This document shows, in pieces, positions 1-8,876 of a stretch of 64,000 nt of DNA. The DNA is from Acidiferrobacterales bacterium (GTDB lineage: Bacteria > Pseudomonadota > Gammaproteobacteria > Acidiferrobacterales > SZUA-150), in assembly GCA_947258385.1 (NCBI GenBank), contig CAMYII010000024.1, positions 1 through 64,000 on the forward strand, written 5' to 3'. The position numbers were made by a program, and so were the translations under genes. Under the pieces are notes generated by a model, which was given only the letters and a program-made list of their open reading frames with translations, was not told the DNA's origin and ran no database searches. Within the stretch, counting starts at the first letter, position 1. Each line of letters opens with the position of its first letter.

Positions 1-114
1 AGCGGCGACAAGGCGCAGATCCCAATCGCCGAGGCGCTGTGCGGCGACGCCGACCCGGTCGTCCGCGACGCGGCGGAGTGGGCGGTGGGACGGTTGGGGG
101 ATATCGGCCTCTGA
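1..114 (+). CDS. C-terminal fragment of a HEAT-repeat-like protein
   Basis: An open frame enters from the left edge and stops at TGA 112-114, giving 37 residues. The visible tail contains GDADPVVRDAAEWAVGRLG, an acidic turn followed by an amphipathic helix typical of HEAT or PBS-lyase-type repeats. Epoxyqueuosine reductase (QueG) ends with a similar repeat, so it is one candidate, but any HEAT-type protein would look alike here. The start and catalytic part lie outside the window, so no function is assigned. Confidence 0.5.
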   Translation, partial: SGDKAQIPIAEALCGDADPVVRDAAEWAVGRLGDIGL

Positions 115-162
115 AGCCTGCCATCCCGGTTTCCCGCAAGGCCTGTCGATGATGGCGCGTTG

Positions 163-240
163 GCAAAGCGGGGACCCCTTGCGGTCGCTGCCGGTTGCGC
201 GGGGTCCCTCGGTACGCAAGCGCGCCGGACCCCGCTTTGC
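163..240. repeat. Inverted repeat after the HEAT-type gene
   Basis: GCAAAGCGGGG at 163-173 is matched by CCCCGCTTTGC at 230-240. The arms of about 14 bp carry one mismatch next to the core, and the loop is about 50 bp of GC-rich DNA that itself contains GGGGTCC. It lies about 50 bp after the stop codon at 114 and could act as a transcription terminator or mRNA 3' structure, but no T-run follows. Confidence 0.45.
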
Positions 241-314
241 ACGCGGCGGGAACGATGCGCCCGGGGCGCCTCCGGCGCCGCACAGGGCTTTGGCGGCGCG
301 GCCGGACGCCTTGT

Positions 315-342
315 TTATCAATAGATAACGAATCGCGATAAT
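315..342 (+). promoter_or_regulatory. Possible sigma-70 promoter of the cold-shock gene
   Basis: TTATCA (315-320) and GATAAT (337-342) are separated by 16 bp in an AT-rich island within GC-rich DNA. The -10 box matches the consensus at five of six positions and the -35 box at four of six. Transcription would begin near 350 and leave a leader of about 160 nt before the ATG at 513. A hairpin CCCGCA/TGCGGG at 469-486 sits just before the ribosome-binding site. This is an inference from base sequence only. Confidence 0.4.
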
Positions 343-512
343 GAAATTTTTCTTGCCAATTTCCAAAAGAACACGCATTTTTCGCACCGTCGAATACTAT
401 GGGTTCCGCCTGAACGCATCTGCGCCAGGGCTGCGGTTTTCTCCCATCGGTAATTTGATTTGAACTTCCCCGCAGACCGATGCGGGACCACGCCAGACCA
501 AGGAGGAATTGC

Positions 513-719
513 ATGGCCACTGGCACCGTCAAATGGTTCAACCCGACGAAGGGTTATGGCTTCATCGAGCCGGACGAGGGCGGCAAGGACGTGTTCGTCC
601 ATATCTCCGCCGTCGAGCGCGCAGGGTTGGACGGGCTTAGCGAAGGGCAGAAGGTCTCGTACGACCTCGAGGAAGGACGCAACGGCAAGATGGCGGCTGG
701 AAATCTCCAGGCTGTCTGA
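513..719 (+). CDS. Cold-shock protein, CspA family
   Basis: A 68-residue single cold-shock domain, the usual length for the family. It starts [18 protein letters not shown], carries the RNP1 motif KGYGFI (residues 13-18) and the RNP2 motif VFVHI (27-31), and ends near GNLQAV. The family binds single-stranded nucleic acid and melts mRNA structure in the cytoplasm. The ATG at 513 is chosen because AAGGAGGAATT lies 3-13 bases upstream; an in-frame start further upstream would add residues absent from the family. The leader is long and structured, like those of cold-inducible csp genes. A hairpin and T-rich tail follow. Which paralogue this is cannot be told. Confidence 0.95.
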   Translation: MATGTVKWFNPTKGYGFIEPDEGGKDVFVHISAVERAGLDGLSEGQKVSYDLEEGRNGKMAAGNLQAV

Positions 720-738
720 AGCGGTTATTCCCGTTCGG

Positions 739-769
739 GGGGCGGTACCGGTTATCGCCCCGTTTTGTT
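739..769 (+). terminator. Rho-independent terminator after the cold-shock gene
   Basis: GGGGCG (739-744) pairs with CGCCCC (756-761), and the T-rich tail GTTTTGTTG follows directly. It sits about 20 bp after the stop codon of the cold-shock gene. Confidence 0.7.
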
Positions 770-902
770 GACATGTCCCGACGCAGGAACGGCGCGGCCG
801 GTGCCGCTGCCGGGCCTAGTGTGGTCGGCATAGCACGGAAGATGCCTGTCGGCATACAACTGCCTGGGAAATAGCAATGAATACAAGGGTCTGGAATAGC
901 GT

Positions 903-2278
903 TTGATCAGCAATATCGTGGTGCAAGGTATGGAGGGCATGGGGGGAATAGCCTTGAAGCTGCTGACAAGACCGAGACGCTTCGTTTGGTTGGTTTTGCT
1001 GTTCAGTATGGCCGGTTGGTCAATGGCTGCTGACGTGGCTGAGACTGCGGGTACCGCGCAGGGTTCCGCCTGGTATCGCCTCGGTGAGGCCGGCGATGTC
1101 GAGGTTCAACTGTATTTTTTCTGGTCGAAGAAATGCCCACACTGTATGAGGGCCTTTCCCTATGTAGAGGGGCTCGCGAGAGCCTATCCCTGGCTCACGC
1201 GGCATTCTCTCGAATTGAGCGACCATCCGGCGAATGTGGGGCGTTACGTCGACATGGCCGCACGCTTGGGGCAGAAAGCCGAGTCCATTCCGGCGTTTTT
1301 CTTCTGCGGCACGATGGTGGTCGGCTATGATGACGCCGCTAAAACCGGCGAGGCGATCCGGCAGTCGCTGCTGGTCTGCCGGCAGCATCTGCAGGCGGGT
1401 AGACCGCTGGAAGCGCTCGAGCTTGGCGCGATGACAAGCGCGCCCGTCTCGCTTCCCTTGTTGGGTGAAATCGAGCCGGACGCGGTGTCGTTGTCCGCTT
1501 TAACCCTGGTCCTCGCCGGGCTCGATGCCTTCAATCCCTGCGCGTTTTTCGTGTTGTTATTTCTGTTGAGCCTGCTGGTGCATGCGCAGAGCCGGGCGCG
1601 GATGTTACTGATCGGCGGGACATTCGTGCTGCTTTCCGGGTTGATGTATTTTCTGTTCATGGCAGCCTGGTTGAATGTATTTATTATGGTGGGCCAGTTA
1701 CAGATCATCACCATATTCGCCGGGATATTGGCGGTCTCCGTTGGCGTGATGAATATCAAGGACTATTTCTGGTTCAAGGCAGGCGTCTCGCTCAGCATAC
1801 CCGATCGTGCCAGGCCCGGGCTTTTTGCACGCATGCGTAAGCTGGTCGGCGCACAAGGGTTCTATCCCGTACTGCTCGGTACGGTCTCCTCGCCCTGTTT
1901 GCCAATGCGTACGAGTTTCTGTGCACCGCGGGTTTTCCCATGGTGTTTACACGAATTCTGACACTGCATGAGTTCTCTCTGTCAGGCTACTATCTGTATC
2001 TGGTCGTCTATAATATTGTCTATGTCATCCCGCTGATTGTGATCGTGTTCGTATTTACGTTCACGCTGGGCACGCGCAAGCTCCGGGAGGAGGAAGGCCG
2101 GACATTAAAACTGATATCCGGCTTAATGATGTTGGGTCTCGGGTTTACGCTGGTGTTCGCGCCGCAGATATTGAACAGTCTGTACGCTTCCGCCGGTTTA
2201 CTGGTTGCCGCGATTGCCGCTGCCGCGACTGTTGTCGCCGTTGACCGCTGGCGCAGAACCCTGCGCGAAGGAACGTAG
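903..2278 (+). pseudogene. Thioredoxin-like plus DsbD/CcdA-like membrane protein, frameshifted
   Basis: Two overlapping frames together form one protein of about 450 residues. The first part (903 or 930 to about 1888) has a hydrophobic N-terminal signal, a thioredoxin-like domain with the redox motif CPHC (residues 78-81 from the TTG at 903) and a later cis-proline stretch SIPAFFF. It continues into a DsbD-like membrane domain with the cysteine motif NPCAFF. The second frame restores ALFANAYEFLCTAGFPMV, with the second membrane cysteine, and three more hydrophobic helices to 2278. Continuity (TVLLALF) would need one extra C near 1886-1888, so a single base is missing. Intact relatives pass electrons across the inner membrane to periplasmic thiol proteins, which fits the redoxin next door. 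The start is uncertain: TTG 903, ATG 930 and ATG 939 are all possible. The shift may be a real mutation or a sequencing error. Confidence 0.7.
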
Positions 2279-2303
2279 CCTACAGAATCACGAGGGCAAG
2301 TCA

Positions 2304-2804
2304 ATGGACAAGACCGGGCGCAACAAATGGGTCCGCCGAACCATCGAAGTCCTGATGATCATGGCGGTGATTTTTGCTGCGCGCGCCTATCAGCACCGTG
2401 ATTTTCCAACCGGACCCGCACCGCCATTGCAGGGCGTGTTACTGGACGGAACGTCATTCAACCTTGCAGAGTTCAACGGCGGCCCCGTGCTCGTGCATTT
2501 TTGGGCGACCTGGTGCGCGATCTGTAAATTGGAGCAGGACGCTATCGCTGCAATCGCGCGTGACCACCGGGTCATTACCGTCGCCATGCAGTCCGGTGTA
2601 AAATATGAAGTGAAACGGCATCTCAGCAAAAACGGCCTGGAGTTTGCGGTGCTGAACGATCAGGATGGACGGCGGGCCGGAAGTTGGGGAGTAAACGGGG
2701 TTCCCACCAGCTTTATCGTGGATGGAGAGGGAAAAATTCGTTTTGCCGAAATGGGCTATACAACGGAGGCCGGGCTGCGAGCCAGATTGTGGCTAGCCAG
2801 GTAG
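2304..2804 (+). CDS. Membrane-anchored thioredoxin-like protein (TlpA/ScsD type)
   Basis: 166 residues. An N-terminal transmembrane anchor (about 13-28) is followed by a periplasmic thioredoxin fold with the active-site motif WCAIC (cysteines 71 and 74) after HFWAT, and the cis-proline segment NGVPTSFI. Overall order and length match TlpA/ResA/ScsD-type thiol-disulfide proteins, which oxidise, reduce or shuffle disulfides in the periplasm. The ATG at 2304 is chosen because it precedes the anchor; a longer frame upstream overlaps the previous gene. It begins 25 bp after the DsbD-like reading frame ends, so the two probably form an operon in which the upstream membrane protein supplied electrons. 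If that protein is truly broken, this one may lack its partner. The exact substrate is unknown. Confidence 0.85.
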   Translation: MDKTGRNKWVRRTIEVLMIMAVIFAARAYQHRDFPTGPAPPLQGVLLDGTSFNLAEFNGGPVLVHFWATWCAICKLEQDAIAAIARDHRVITVAMQSGVKYEVKRHLSKNGLEFAVLNDQDGRRAGSWGVNGVPTSFIVDGEGKIRFAEMGYTTEAGLRARLWLAR

Positions 2805-2836
2805 ATCCAGTGGGCAGTGTATTTAGAGCCTACCTC

Positions 2837-3017
2837 AAAATACCTTCCGTCCCCTGGCGCTGTGGAACAAACAAAGAGGTCGCGGAGGCGCAAAGTACGC
2901 AGCCAAAGCCAAAACGCTTAAACGCTTTTTTTTGAAGTATTCTCTGCGTCCTTTGCGCCTTGGCGTGCTTTGCATTGCTTCCAGGGCGTCAAGGGTTGTT
3001 AAGCGTTTGATTGTGAG
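2837..3017. repeat. Dispersed repeat family A, copy 1
   Basis: An intergenic element of about 180 bp that begins CAAAATACCTTCCG and ends near GCGTTTGATTGTGA. It contains GCGGAGGCGCAAAGTACGC in the left half and CCTTTGCGCCTTGGCG plus CTTCCAGGGCGT in the right half, so much of it can fold back on itself. Closely similar sequence recurs at 25371-25540 (reversed), 33991-34170 and 43578-43728. It starts about 30 bp after the redoxin stop codon. No reading frame is supported. Confidence 0.85.
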
Positions 3018-3065
3018 ACAGGTTCCAGAATGATCTAATCAGTACTCAGCATTGGGAGAAACGCT

Positions 3066-3320
3066 ATGGCGGAAAAACGCGGCTTGACAATACACTTCCG
3101 GGACGGAACCAAAAGTTCATTTACCTATCCCAAGCAAGTTGAGGTCGAGTCGGCGATTGCAACCAGAATGGAAAAGGTTCTCGACAAAAACAGCGTGACA
3201 CTGGAAGTCGACGGCTCCCTGCTAGTGATCCCGATAAGCAGCATTAAGTATATTCAGGTTTATCCCGCGCCGGCGAAACTGCCCGACGTCGTCATCAAGG
3301 GGGCCCAGCTCAGTACATAG
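3066..3320 (+). CDS. Small conserved-looking protein of unknown function
   Basis: 84 residues, starting MAEKRGLTIHFRDGTK after a GGGAGAAA ribosome-binding site. The pattern of short beta-strands (LTIHFRDG, SVTLEVDGSLLVIPISSIKYIQVYP) with one central helix (VEVESAIATRMEKVL) suggests a compact alpha/beta or all-beta domain. No signal peptide, cysteine or membrane segment is present, so it is probably cytoplasmic. It stands alone between repeat A copy 1 and the convergent efflux operon. I do not recognise the family. Confidence 0.75.
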   Translation: MAEKRGLTIHFRDGTKSSFTYPKQVEVESAIATRMEKVLDKNSVTLEVDGSLLVIPISSIKYIQVYPAPAKLPDVVIKGAQLST

Positions 3321-3396
3321 AAGCATTCCCGGGGAGGAGCTAATCCGGGGCGCATGGGTTCGGCGGGACTGGAACAGGGCGATGTCCTTCAGTCAT

Positions 3397-6300
3397 TCAG
3401 GCCGTACGCGTTTCCCCGCCGCTAGGGTAGGGCACGCGGAAAAAAGTGGCGTAGAGCACCGGTACCACGATCATGGTTAAAAGGGTGGCGAACAACAGGC
3501 CGGAGATAATGGTCACCGCCATGGCCACGAAGAAGGCATCGGGCAGCAGCGGGATCATGCCGAGCGCGGTGGTCAAGGCGGCCATGGCCACGGGGCGCAG
3601 GCGGCTCACGCCGGAGTCGACGATGGCGGGGAACGGCGCCTTGCCCTCGGCGATCTGCAGGTTGATCTCGTCGATCAGCACAATGGCGTTCTTGATCAGC
3701 ATGCCCATCAGGCTCATGAAGCCCAGCACGGCCATGAAGTCAAAGGGATTCTGCGTCGCGATCAGTCCCATGGCAACGCCGATAATGGCCAGCGGTACCG
3801 TGAGCCAGATGATCAGGGGTTGCCGCAGGGCATTGAACAGGGCGACGACCACGAGCACCATCATCAGCATGAAATAGGGTAGGGGTTTGGCGATCGCGGC
3901 GACCGCCCTATTGGAATCCTCGTATTCGCCGCCCCATTCGAGCGAATAGCCCTGGGGCATCTCGATGGCCTCGATCTTCGGCCGGACCCGTTCGAAGAGC
4001 AGGCTGGCCGGTCCGCTCTTCTGGTCGGCGTGCACGATCAGGGTGCGCTTGCGATCCTTACGCATGATGATTTCGTCTTCGAACACGGTCTCGAAGCCGG
4101 AGACCACCTGGCGCAAGGGGATCATCTTCTGGGCCGCCGGGCTCCAGATCTGCAGATTCTGCATGCTGGTAACGTCGCTGCGCGCCGGTTCCGGCGCGCG
4201 CGCGATGATCGGCAGCAGTTCGTCGCCCTCGCGGTAGATACCGACCCGGCCACCCTCGAAACCCTGGATCAGCGCCTGGGCAACAGCGGGACGGGTAATG
4301 CCGTTCAGGTTGGCCTGTTCCTCCGCCAGCACCGGGCGTATCACCTTGACCCGCTGACGCCAGTCGTGCCACACGGCCCGTGCGCCACCGTCTTCTTGGA
4401 TGATGGTCTCCACCTGGCCGGCGAGCGCCCGTAAGGTATCAGGATCCGGTCCGACGATCCGGGCCTGAATCCGGCCGCCCTCATTCGGACCCAGAAGGAA
4501 TTTTTTCAGGTTGGGAATACTGTCTGGGTAGTTCGCTGCCAGGTATTCCTGAATATCCGCCTCGAGTTGATCGATCTTGCGATAGTCCTCCACCTCGACC
4601 AGAAACTGCGCATAAGCGTTGTTTTGTTTCTCCGGCGCATACGTCAGCAGAAAACGCAGCGAGCCCTGCCCCACGGTGGCGGCGACATGGGTCACGCCCT
4701 GCTGTTCCATCATATATTTTTCGATGGTTTTCACATCGCGCAAGGTGTGCTGGATATGCGTGCCCTGCGGCAGCCAGTAGTCGACCATGAACTGCGGGCG
4801 GGTGGAGTTGGGGAAGAACCCCCCCGGCACGAAACGGAAGGCCCAGGTCGCCACCACGAACAGGCCCACGACCACGCCGATCGCGGCCCAGCGCCAACGA
4901 ATGGCGAGCTGCAGAAATTCGCGGTAACCGTGATAGAAGCGGCCGCCATACGGGTCCTTCTGTGCTTTACCGCTCGTCGGTCCCTTGAGAAACATCACGC
5001 CCAACAGCGGCGTCACGGTGACGGCCGTCACCCAGCTGAATAGGAGGGAGATGAGCATGACCTTGAACAGCGAGCGGGTATATTCACCCGTGTTGTCCAC
5101 GGAGGTGCCGATGGCGGCAAAGGCGAGTACGGCCACAATGGTGGCGCCCAGCAGCGGCCAGGCGTTCTTCTGCACGACGTCATAGGCCGCCTGCTTGCGG
5201 TCCATCCCCTGCTCGATCCTGACGAGCATACCGTCCGTGACCACGATGGCGTTGTCCACCAGCATGCCCAAGGCGATGATGAGCGCGCCGAGGGAGATCC
5301 GTTCCAGGGTGATGCCATAAAACGCCATGAAGATGAACGTGCCGCAGATGGTCAGGAACAGGATGAAGCCGATCAGAAAGCCGCTGCGCAGCCCCATGAA
5401 GACCAGCAGCACAACAATAACGATGACGACTGCCTGGATCAGGCTGGAGATAAAACTGTCGATGGCCGTGATCACGGCTTCGGACTGCAGGGCGATGATG
5501 CCGAAATTGATGCCCAGCGGTATCCGGCCTTTGAGCTCCTGCATGCGCTTTTCCAGGGCCTCGCCCATGGTGACCACGTTGCCGTCCGGCACCGTCGAGA
5601 TGCCCAGGCCCAGGGCGGGCTGACCGTCGAAGCGCAGGAGATGCGTTGCGGGATCGACATAGCCGCGCCGCACCTTGGCGATGTCCCTCAAGTAAATCTG
5701 CCGGCCCGAGCCCTGGCCGCTGATCAGGAGCGACTCGAAGTCCTTGACCGAGTCGAAGTAGCCCGTGGGCTCGATGCTGATGAAATCGGTGCCGACCTTG
5801 ACCCGGCCGGCGTCGACCACGAGGTTTTTCTGGCGCAGCTCGTTGATAATCACCTCGGTGGCAATGCCCAGCTGCGACATACGGTCCCGGTCCAGCTCGA
5901 CGTAGACCGCCTCGTTAAGCACGCCGTAGGTCTCGACCTTGGCCACGTCCTGGACCAGCACCAGCTCCTTGCGCAGCATGTCGACCACTTTCTTGAGCTC
6001 GGCGTAGGAGTATTCCTCGCCATAGACCGCTACAAAGACGCCGAACACATCGCCGTAGTCATCGTTGACGAGGGAGGGACCCGCGCCCGGGGGCAGATTC
6101 TTCTGTGCGTCGTTGACCTTGCGCCGCAGCTCGTCCCAGACCTGAGGGATGGCGAACTTATCGTATTTATCCTTGACCCTGGCCTTGACGACGGACAGGC
6201 CACGCAAAGATTGCGATTCCCTGACTTCTTTGAGCTGCCCCAGTTGCTGCACCGCCAGCTCGATCTCGTCGGTGACCTCTTCCTCAACCTCGGCCGCCGA

Positions 6301-6462
6301 TGCGCCCGGGTAGGGCGTGATGATCACGGCATCCTTGATGGTGAACTCGGGGTCTTCCAGCCGGCCGAGGTTAGCATAGGAGAGGAGTCCTCCGACGAGG
6401 ACGACCACGGTGAGAACGAGCGTCGTCGTCTTGTTATCGATCGCGACTTTGGCGATGTTCAT
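3397..6462 (-). CDS. RND-family multidrug efflux permease
   Basis: 1021 residues, the normal size for HAE-type RND transporters. A first membrane helix (about 12-32) is followed by a large periplasmic loop starting DPEFTIKDAVIITPYPGASA, a helix bundle including GMLVDNAIVV in TM4, a second periplasmic loop, and a C-terminal bundle with MGMLIKNAIVLIDEIN. Such pumps trade protons for export of drugs, detergents or metals through an adaptor and an outer-membrane channel. The lysine of the second bundle is present. TM4 has Asp-Asn where AcrB has Asp-Asp, as in some other branches. The adaptor gene lies immediately upstream with a 16-bp gap; no TolC-like channel is nearby. The substrate cannot be inferred. 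Confidence 0.95.
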   Translation of the reverse strand: MNIAKVAIDNKTTTLVLTVVVLVGGLLSYANLGRLEDPEFTIKDAVIITPYPGASAAEVEEEVTDEIELAVQQLGQLKEVRESQSLRGLSVVKARVKDKYDKFAIPQVWDELRRKVNDAQKNLPPGAGPSLVNDDYGDVFGVFVAVYGEEYSYAELKKVVDMLRKELVLVQDVAKVETYGVLNEAVYVELDRDRMSQLGIATEVIINELRQKNLVVDAGRVKVGTDFISIEPTGYFDSVKDFESLLISGQGSGRQIYLRDIAKVRRGYVDPATHLLRFDGQPALGLGISTVPDGNVVTMGEALEKRMQELKGRIPLGINFGIIALQSEAVITAIDSFISSLIQAVVIVIVVLLVFMGLRSGFLIGFILFLTICGTFIFMAFYGITLERISLGALIIALGMLVDNAIVVTDGMLVRIEQGMDRKQAAYDVVQKNAWPLLGATIVAVLAFAAIGTSVDNTGEYTRSLFKVMLISLLFSWVTAVTVTPLLGVMFLKGPTSGKAQKDPYGGRFYHGYREFLQLAIRWRWAAIGVVVGLFVVATWAFRFVPGGFFPNSTRPQFMVDYWLPQGTHIQHTLRDVKTIEKYMMEQQGVTHVAATVGQGSLRFLLTYAPEKQNNAYAQFLVEVEDYRKIDQLEADIQEYLAANYPDSIPNLKKFLLGPNEGGRIQARIVGPDPDTLRALAGQVETIIQEDGGARAVWHDWRQRVKVIRPVLAEEQANLNGITRPAVAQALIQGFEGGRVGIYREGDELLPIIARAPEPARSDVTSMQNLQIWSPAAQKMIPLRQVVSGFETVFEDEIIMRKDRKRTLIVHADQKSGPASLLFERVRPKIEAIEMPQGYSLEWGGEYEDSNRAVAAIAKPLPYFMLMMVLVVVALFNALRQPLIIWLTVPLAIIGVAMGLIATQNPFDFMAVLGFMSLMGMLIKNAIVLIDEINLQIAEGKAPFPAIVDSGVSRLRPVAMAALTTALGMIPLLPDAFFVAMAVTIISGLLFATLLTMIVVPVLYATFFRVPYPSGGETRTA

Positions 6463-6478
6463 CTAGCCAATGACTCGG

Positions 6479-7591
6479 TTATTGTTCCAGCTTGCGCACG
6501 AGCATGCCCTCGCGCAGATTGTGCACGCCGGAGATGGCGATCGTGTCCCCGTCGGCGAGGCCATCCAGAATCTGGATCTCGGAGCCGGACAGCTCGCCGG
6601 ATTTAACCGCTGCCTTCTGCACCTGCATGGTCGACGGCTCCACGCGCCACACATAAGCGTTGCCTTGATCGTCCGACAAGACCGCGTTGGCGGGAATCAA
6701 CGTGTGGATAGCGGTTGCGCGTCCGGCCTCCGTCGAGAGGGTGATGATGACCTTGGCGGTCATGCCGGGCATGATGTTGGCATCGGCCGGTTTGTCGAAG
6801 GCGAAGGTCGTCTCAAAGGTGCGCGTGACCGCATCCGCCGTGGTGGCGAATTCCTTGATGGTCGCCGGAAAACGGCGATCGGGGAGGGTGCTGATCACCA
6901 CCATGGGCTTGGCCCTGGCCGCGCGTTCCTCAGGCGTCAGTCCCGGTGCCGCAAGCGCCCAGTCGCCTTCCGGAATATTGATGACCAGCTTCAGGCTGGA
7001 ATCATCCTGGAGGATGAGGACCGGTTCCTTGGCTTGGACGTTGACCGGGGGGTCGTCGATCAGCTTTCTGGCCAGCTTGCCGTCAAACGGCGCCTTGAGC
7101 ATGGTGTCTTCCAGCGCCTTGCGGGCGGTGGCGAGCTCCGCCTCCGCCACCTCGTAATGGCGGCGTGCGACATCGAGCTCCTGGCGCGACGCCGCGTCTC
7201 TTTCATACAGATCCCGGTAGCGCTCGTAGTCGGCCTTAGTGGCGTTGCGCTGGGCCGTGGCCGCGTCTTTCGCCGCCTGGTAATCCCGCGGGTCAAGCCG
7301 CGCCAGCAAGGTCCCCTTGCTCACCGTCTGGCCTTCTTTGAGCGGAAACTCGGTGATCCTGCCCGGTACCTCGAAGGCCATCTCGGCGTGCTGGATGGCC
7401 GATACCTGCCCGGGGTATTCGCGCGTCCCGCCGGCGCCGCCGGTGCCGATGCTCACCATTTTTACCGGCCGGGCCACGGGGGCCTCGGCAGGCGGTTCTT
7501 CTTTACCGCAGGCGGTCAGAATCAAGCAGGCGCAAAGCACGGGTGCGGAGGTACGGAACAATGAACCCAGCTGGTTGATTGGCGGTTTCAC
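6479..7591 (-). CDS. RND efflux periplasmic adaptor lipoprotein
   Basis: 370 residues. The signal peptide ends in the lipobox LTAC (cysteine 28), so the protein is anchored by lipid to the inner membrane. The order is membrane-fusion type: a lipoyl-like half-motif GQVSAIQHAEMAFEVPGRI, a coiled-coil hairpin rich in Ala, Glu and Arg (about 105-165), the second lipoyl half AEVTMLKAPFDGKL-like segment, then beta-barrel and membrane-proximal domains ending in GLADGDTIAISG. It bridges the RND permease to an outer-membrane channel. The start is GTG at 7591, preceded by GGAAGGG. It is the first gene of a two-gene operon with the permease. No regulator gene lies next to it. Confidence 0.93.
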   Translation of the reverse strand: MKPPINQLGSLFRTSAPVLCACLILTACGKEEPPAEAPVARPVKMVSIGTGGAGGTREYPGQVSAIQHAEMAFEVPGRITEFPLKEGQTVSKGTLLARLDPRDYQAAKDAATAQRNATKADYERYRDLYERDAASRQELDVARRHYEVAEAELATARKALEDTMLKAPFDGKLARKLIDDPPVNVQAKEPVLILQDDSSLKLVINIPEGDWALAAPGLTPEERAARAKPMVVISTLPDRRFPATIKEFATTADAVTRTFETTFAFDKPADANIMPGMTAKVIITLSTEAGRATAIHTLIPANAVLSDDQGNAYVWRVEPSTMQVQKAAVKSGELSGSEIQILDGLADGDTIAISGVHNLREGMLVRKLEQ

Positions 7592-7830
7592 AGTCTGACC
7601 CTTCCTTTCTTGTTGTTACCTCGGCTGCACATCTCTGGTTGCGCGGCGCCGTGCACCGGATCCGGGCACAGCGGGCGTCTACACGTGGCTATGATCCATG
7701 AACCGCCCGATGCAAGCAACACGTAATATTTCCAGGTTCCCGCAGGCAGCATTGCGCCACGGTGCACGACCGATAGGCCGCATGTGATCGATGCCGACAC
7801 CCTAAGGGAAAATCCTGGAGCAATAAAGGC
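7592..7830. other. Gap upstream of the efflux operon
   Basis: No gene is seen in this 239-bp stretch. It should hold the promoter of the efflux operon. A 9-bp inverted pair, CGTGCACCG at 7650-7658 and CGGTGCACG at 7760-7768, lies about 100 bp apart and could be paired operator half-sites or chance. Confidence 0.3.
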
Positions 7831-8574
7831 TCAGAATCCATGTTTTTTAATAATTTTTTTATAGGTACCGTCCGCCTTCATCTGCGCGATGCCCTTGTCG
7901 AATTCGGTGGCGATTTTCTTGTGATCCGGATGTTTCCGGCTGATGGCGATATGAAGTCCCTTGCGATCGAGTGGTTTGGGCAGGAACTCCAGCTCCTTGA
8001 TGTGACTGGGCATATACTGCTGCAACTCATGCCGGACCGCCAGCTCATCGTCCAGCGTCAAATCGATTTGCCCGGCCGTGAGTTTCAGCAAGTTCTGGAT
8101 AACGTGGTTTCTTGGGACCTTAATAAAATTCGTCGCCCGCTCGAATTCATCACCGTAGGCATACTCCGCTACGATACCGACCCGCAGATGGTCCAGATCT
8201 TTTAGGTTGTTGAAGACAATGCCCCGTTCTTTTCGTTTTATAAACTTTATCTCATTGGTATAAAACGGGTCGCTAAACGCGAAATGTCTGGCGCGCTCAT
8301 CGGAATACCAGGCGCCCGCGATGACGTCATAGATGCCGATCTGGGTGCCCTCCAAGGCACGCGGCCAGGTCTCAATCGTGATCGACGGGGTATAGCCGGC
8401 GCGGGTGAGAGCGGTGGACACCAGATCCATCGCCAGTCCTTTCCCTGGCAGATTCTCATCCACGTAGGGTGGCCAGGCGCTTGCGACCAGTTTTAACTGT
8501 TTTGCGGAGACGCTGAACGAAAGCATCAGGCCGAGCAACAGAGCACCAACCAGTATTGATTTTTGTCTTGTCAT
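7831..8574 (-). CDS. Periplasmic solute-binding protein, family 3, orphan
   Basis: 247 residues with a clear signal peptide (1-24, ending SVSA). The mature part begins KQLKLVASAWPPYVDENLPGKG, which matches the start of amino-acid-type (family 3) binding proteins, followed by ALEGTQIGIYDVIAGAWYSDERA and a closing domain ending MKADGTYKKIIKKHG. Family members bind amino acids or related small ligands in the periplasm and hand them to an ABC permease or a sensor. No permease or ATPase gene is adjacent, so it may feed a distant transporter or act as a sensor. The ligand is unknown. Confidence 0.85.
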   Translation of the reverse strand: MTRQKSILVGALLLGLMLSFSVSAKQLKLVASAWPPYVDENLPGKGLAMDLVSTALTRAGYTPSITIETWPRALEGTQIGIYDVIAGAWYSDERARHFAFSDPFYTNEIKFIKRKERGIVFNNLKDLDHLRVGIVAEYAYGDEFERATNFIKVPRNHVIQNLLKLTAGQIDLTLDDELAVRHELQQYMPSHIKELEFLPKPLDRKGLHIAISRKHPDHKKIATEFDKGIAQMKADGTYKKIIKKHGF

Positions 8575-8876
8575 TCGGAATCTCTACTCGTTTTGGGTTG
8601 TCTGCAGCCTCGGTGTTTTCGAGGCGCTAATGCAAGAGCCGGTCGCAGCGGATAGCTTAAGCCGGATTATTCTAATCCAGAGCTGTGGGCGTTGGAAGGC
8701 GCCATTTAGCGGTAGGTCGACTCTGAAAGGGATGCGGTTGACACAGGTCGGCGCTTGCCGTCCCAGCCTGTCTCTTTTACGCTAGCCGCACGGATAGCAT
8801 GTGCTAACCGGTTAAGGTATTTCCACGGCTGCGTCAAATGGTGAGCGCCTTGCCGCCCACCGTCAGGAGATCGGAT
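8575..8876. other. Divergent intergenic region
   Basis: About 300 bp between the binding protein and the protease, which diverge. No gene is supported. GGATTA-TTC-TAATCC at 8664-8678 is a perfect 6-bp-arm palindrome and a possible operator or small hairpin. AGGAG at 8866-8870 is the ribosome-binding site of the protease. Confidence 0.35.

Noticed and set aside
2837-3017. CRISPR-like array
   Set aside because: The GCAAAG/ACGC motifs within repeat A are irregular, not evenly spaced, and part of a foldback; there are no cas genes.
5641-6606. 321-codon plus-strand frame opposite the RND permease
   Set aside because: It is the shadow of the permease gene on the other strand; it has no ribosome-binding site and no family motif.
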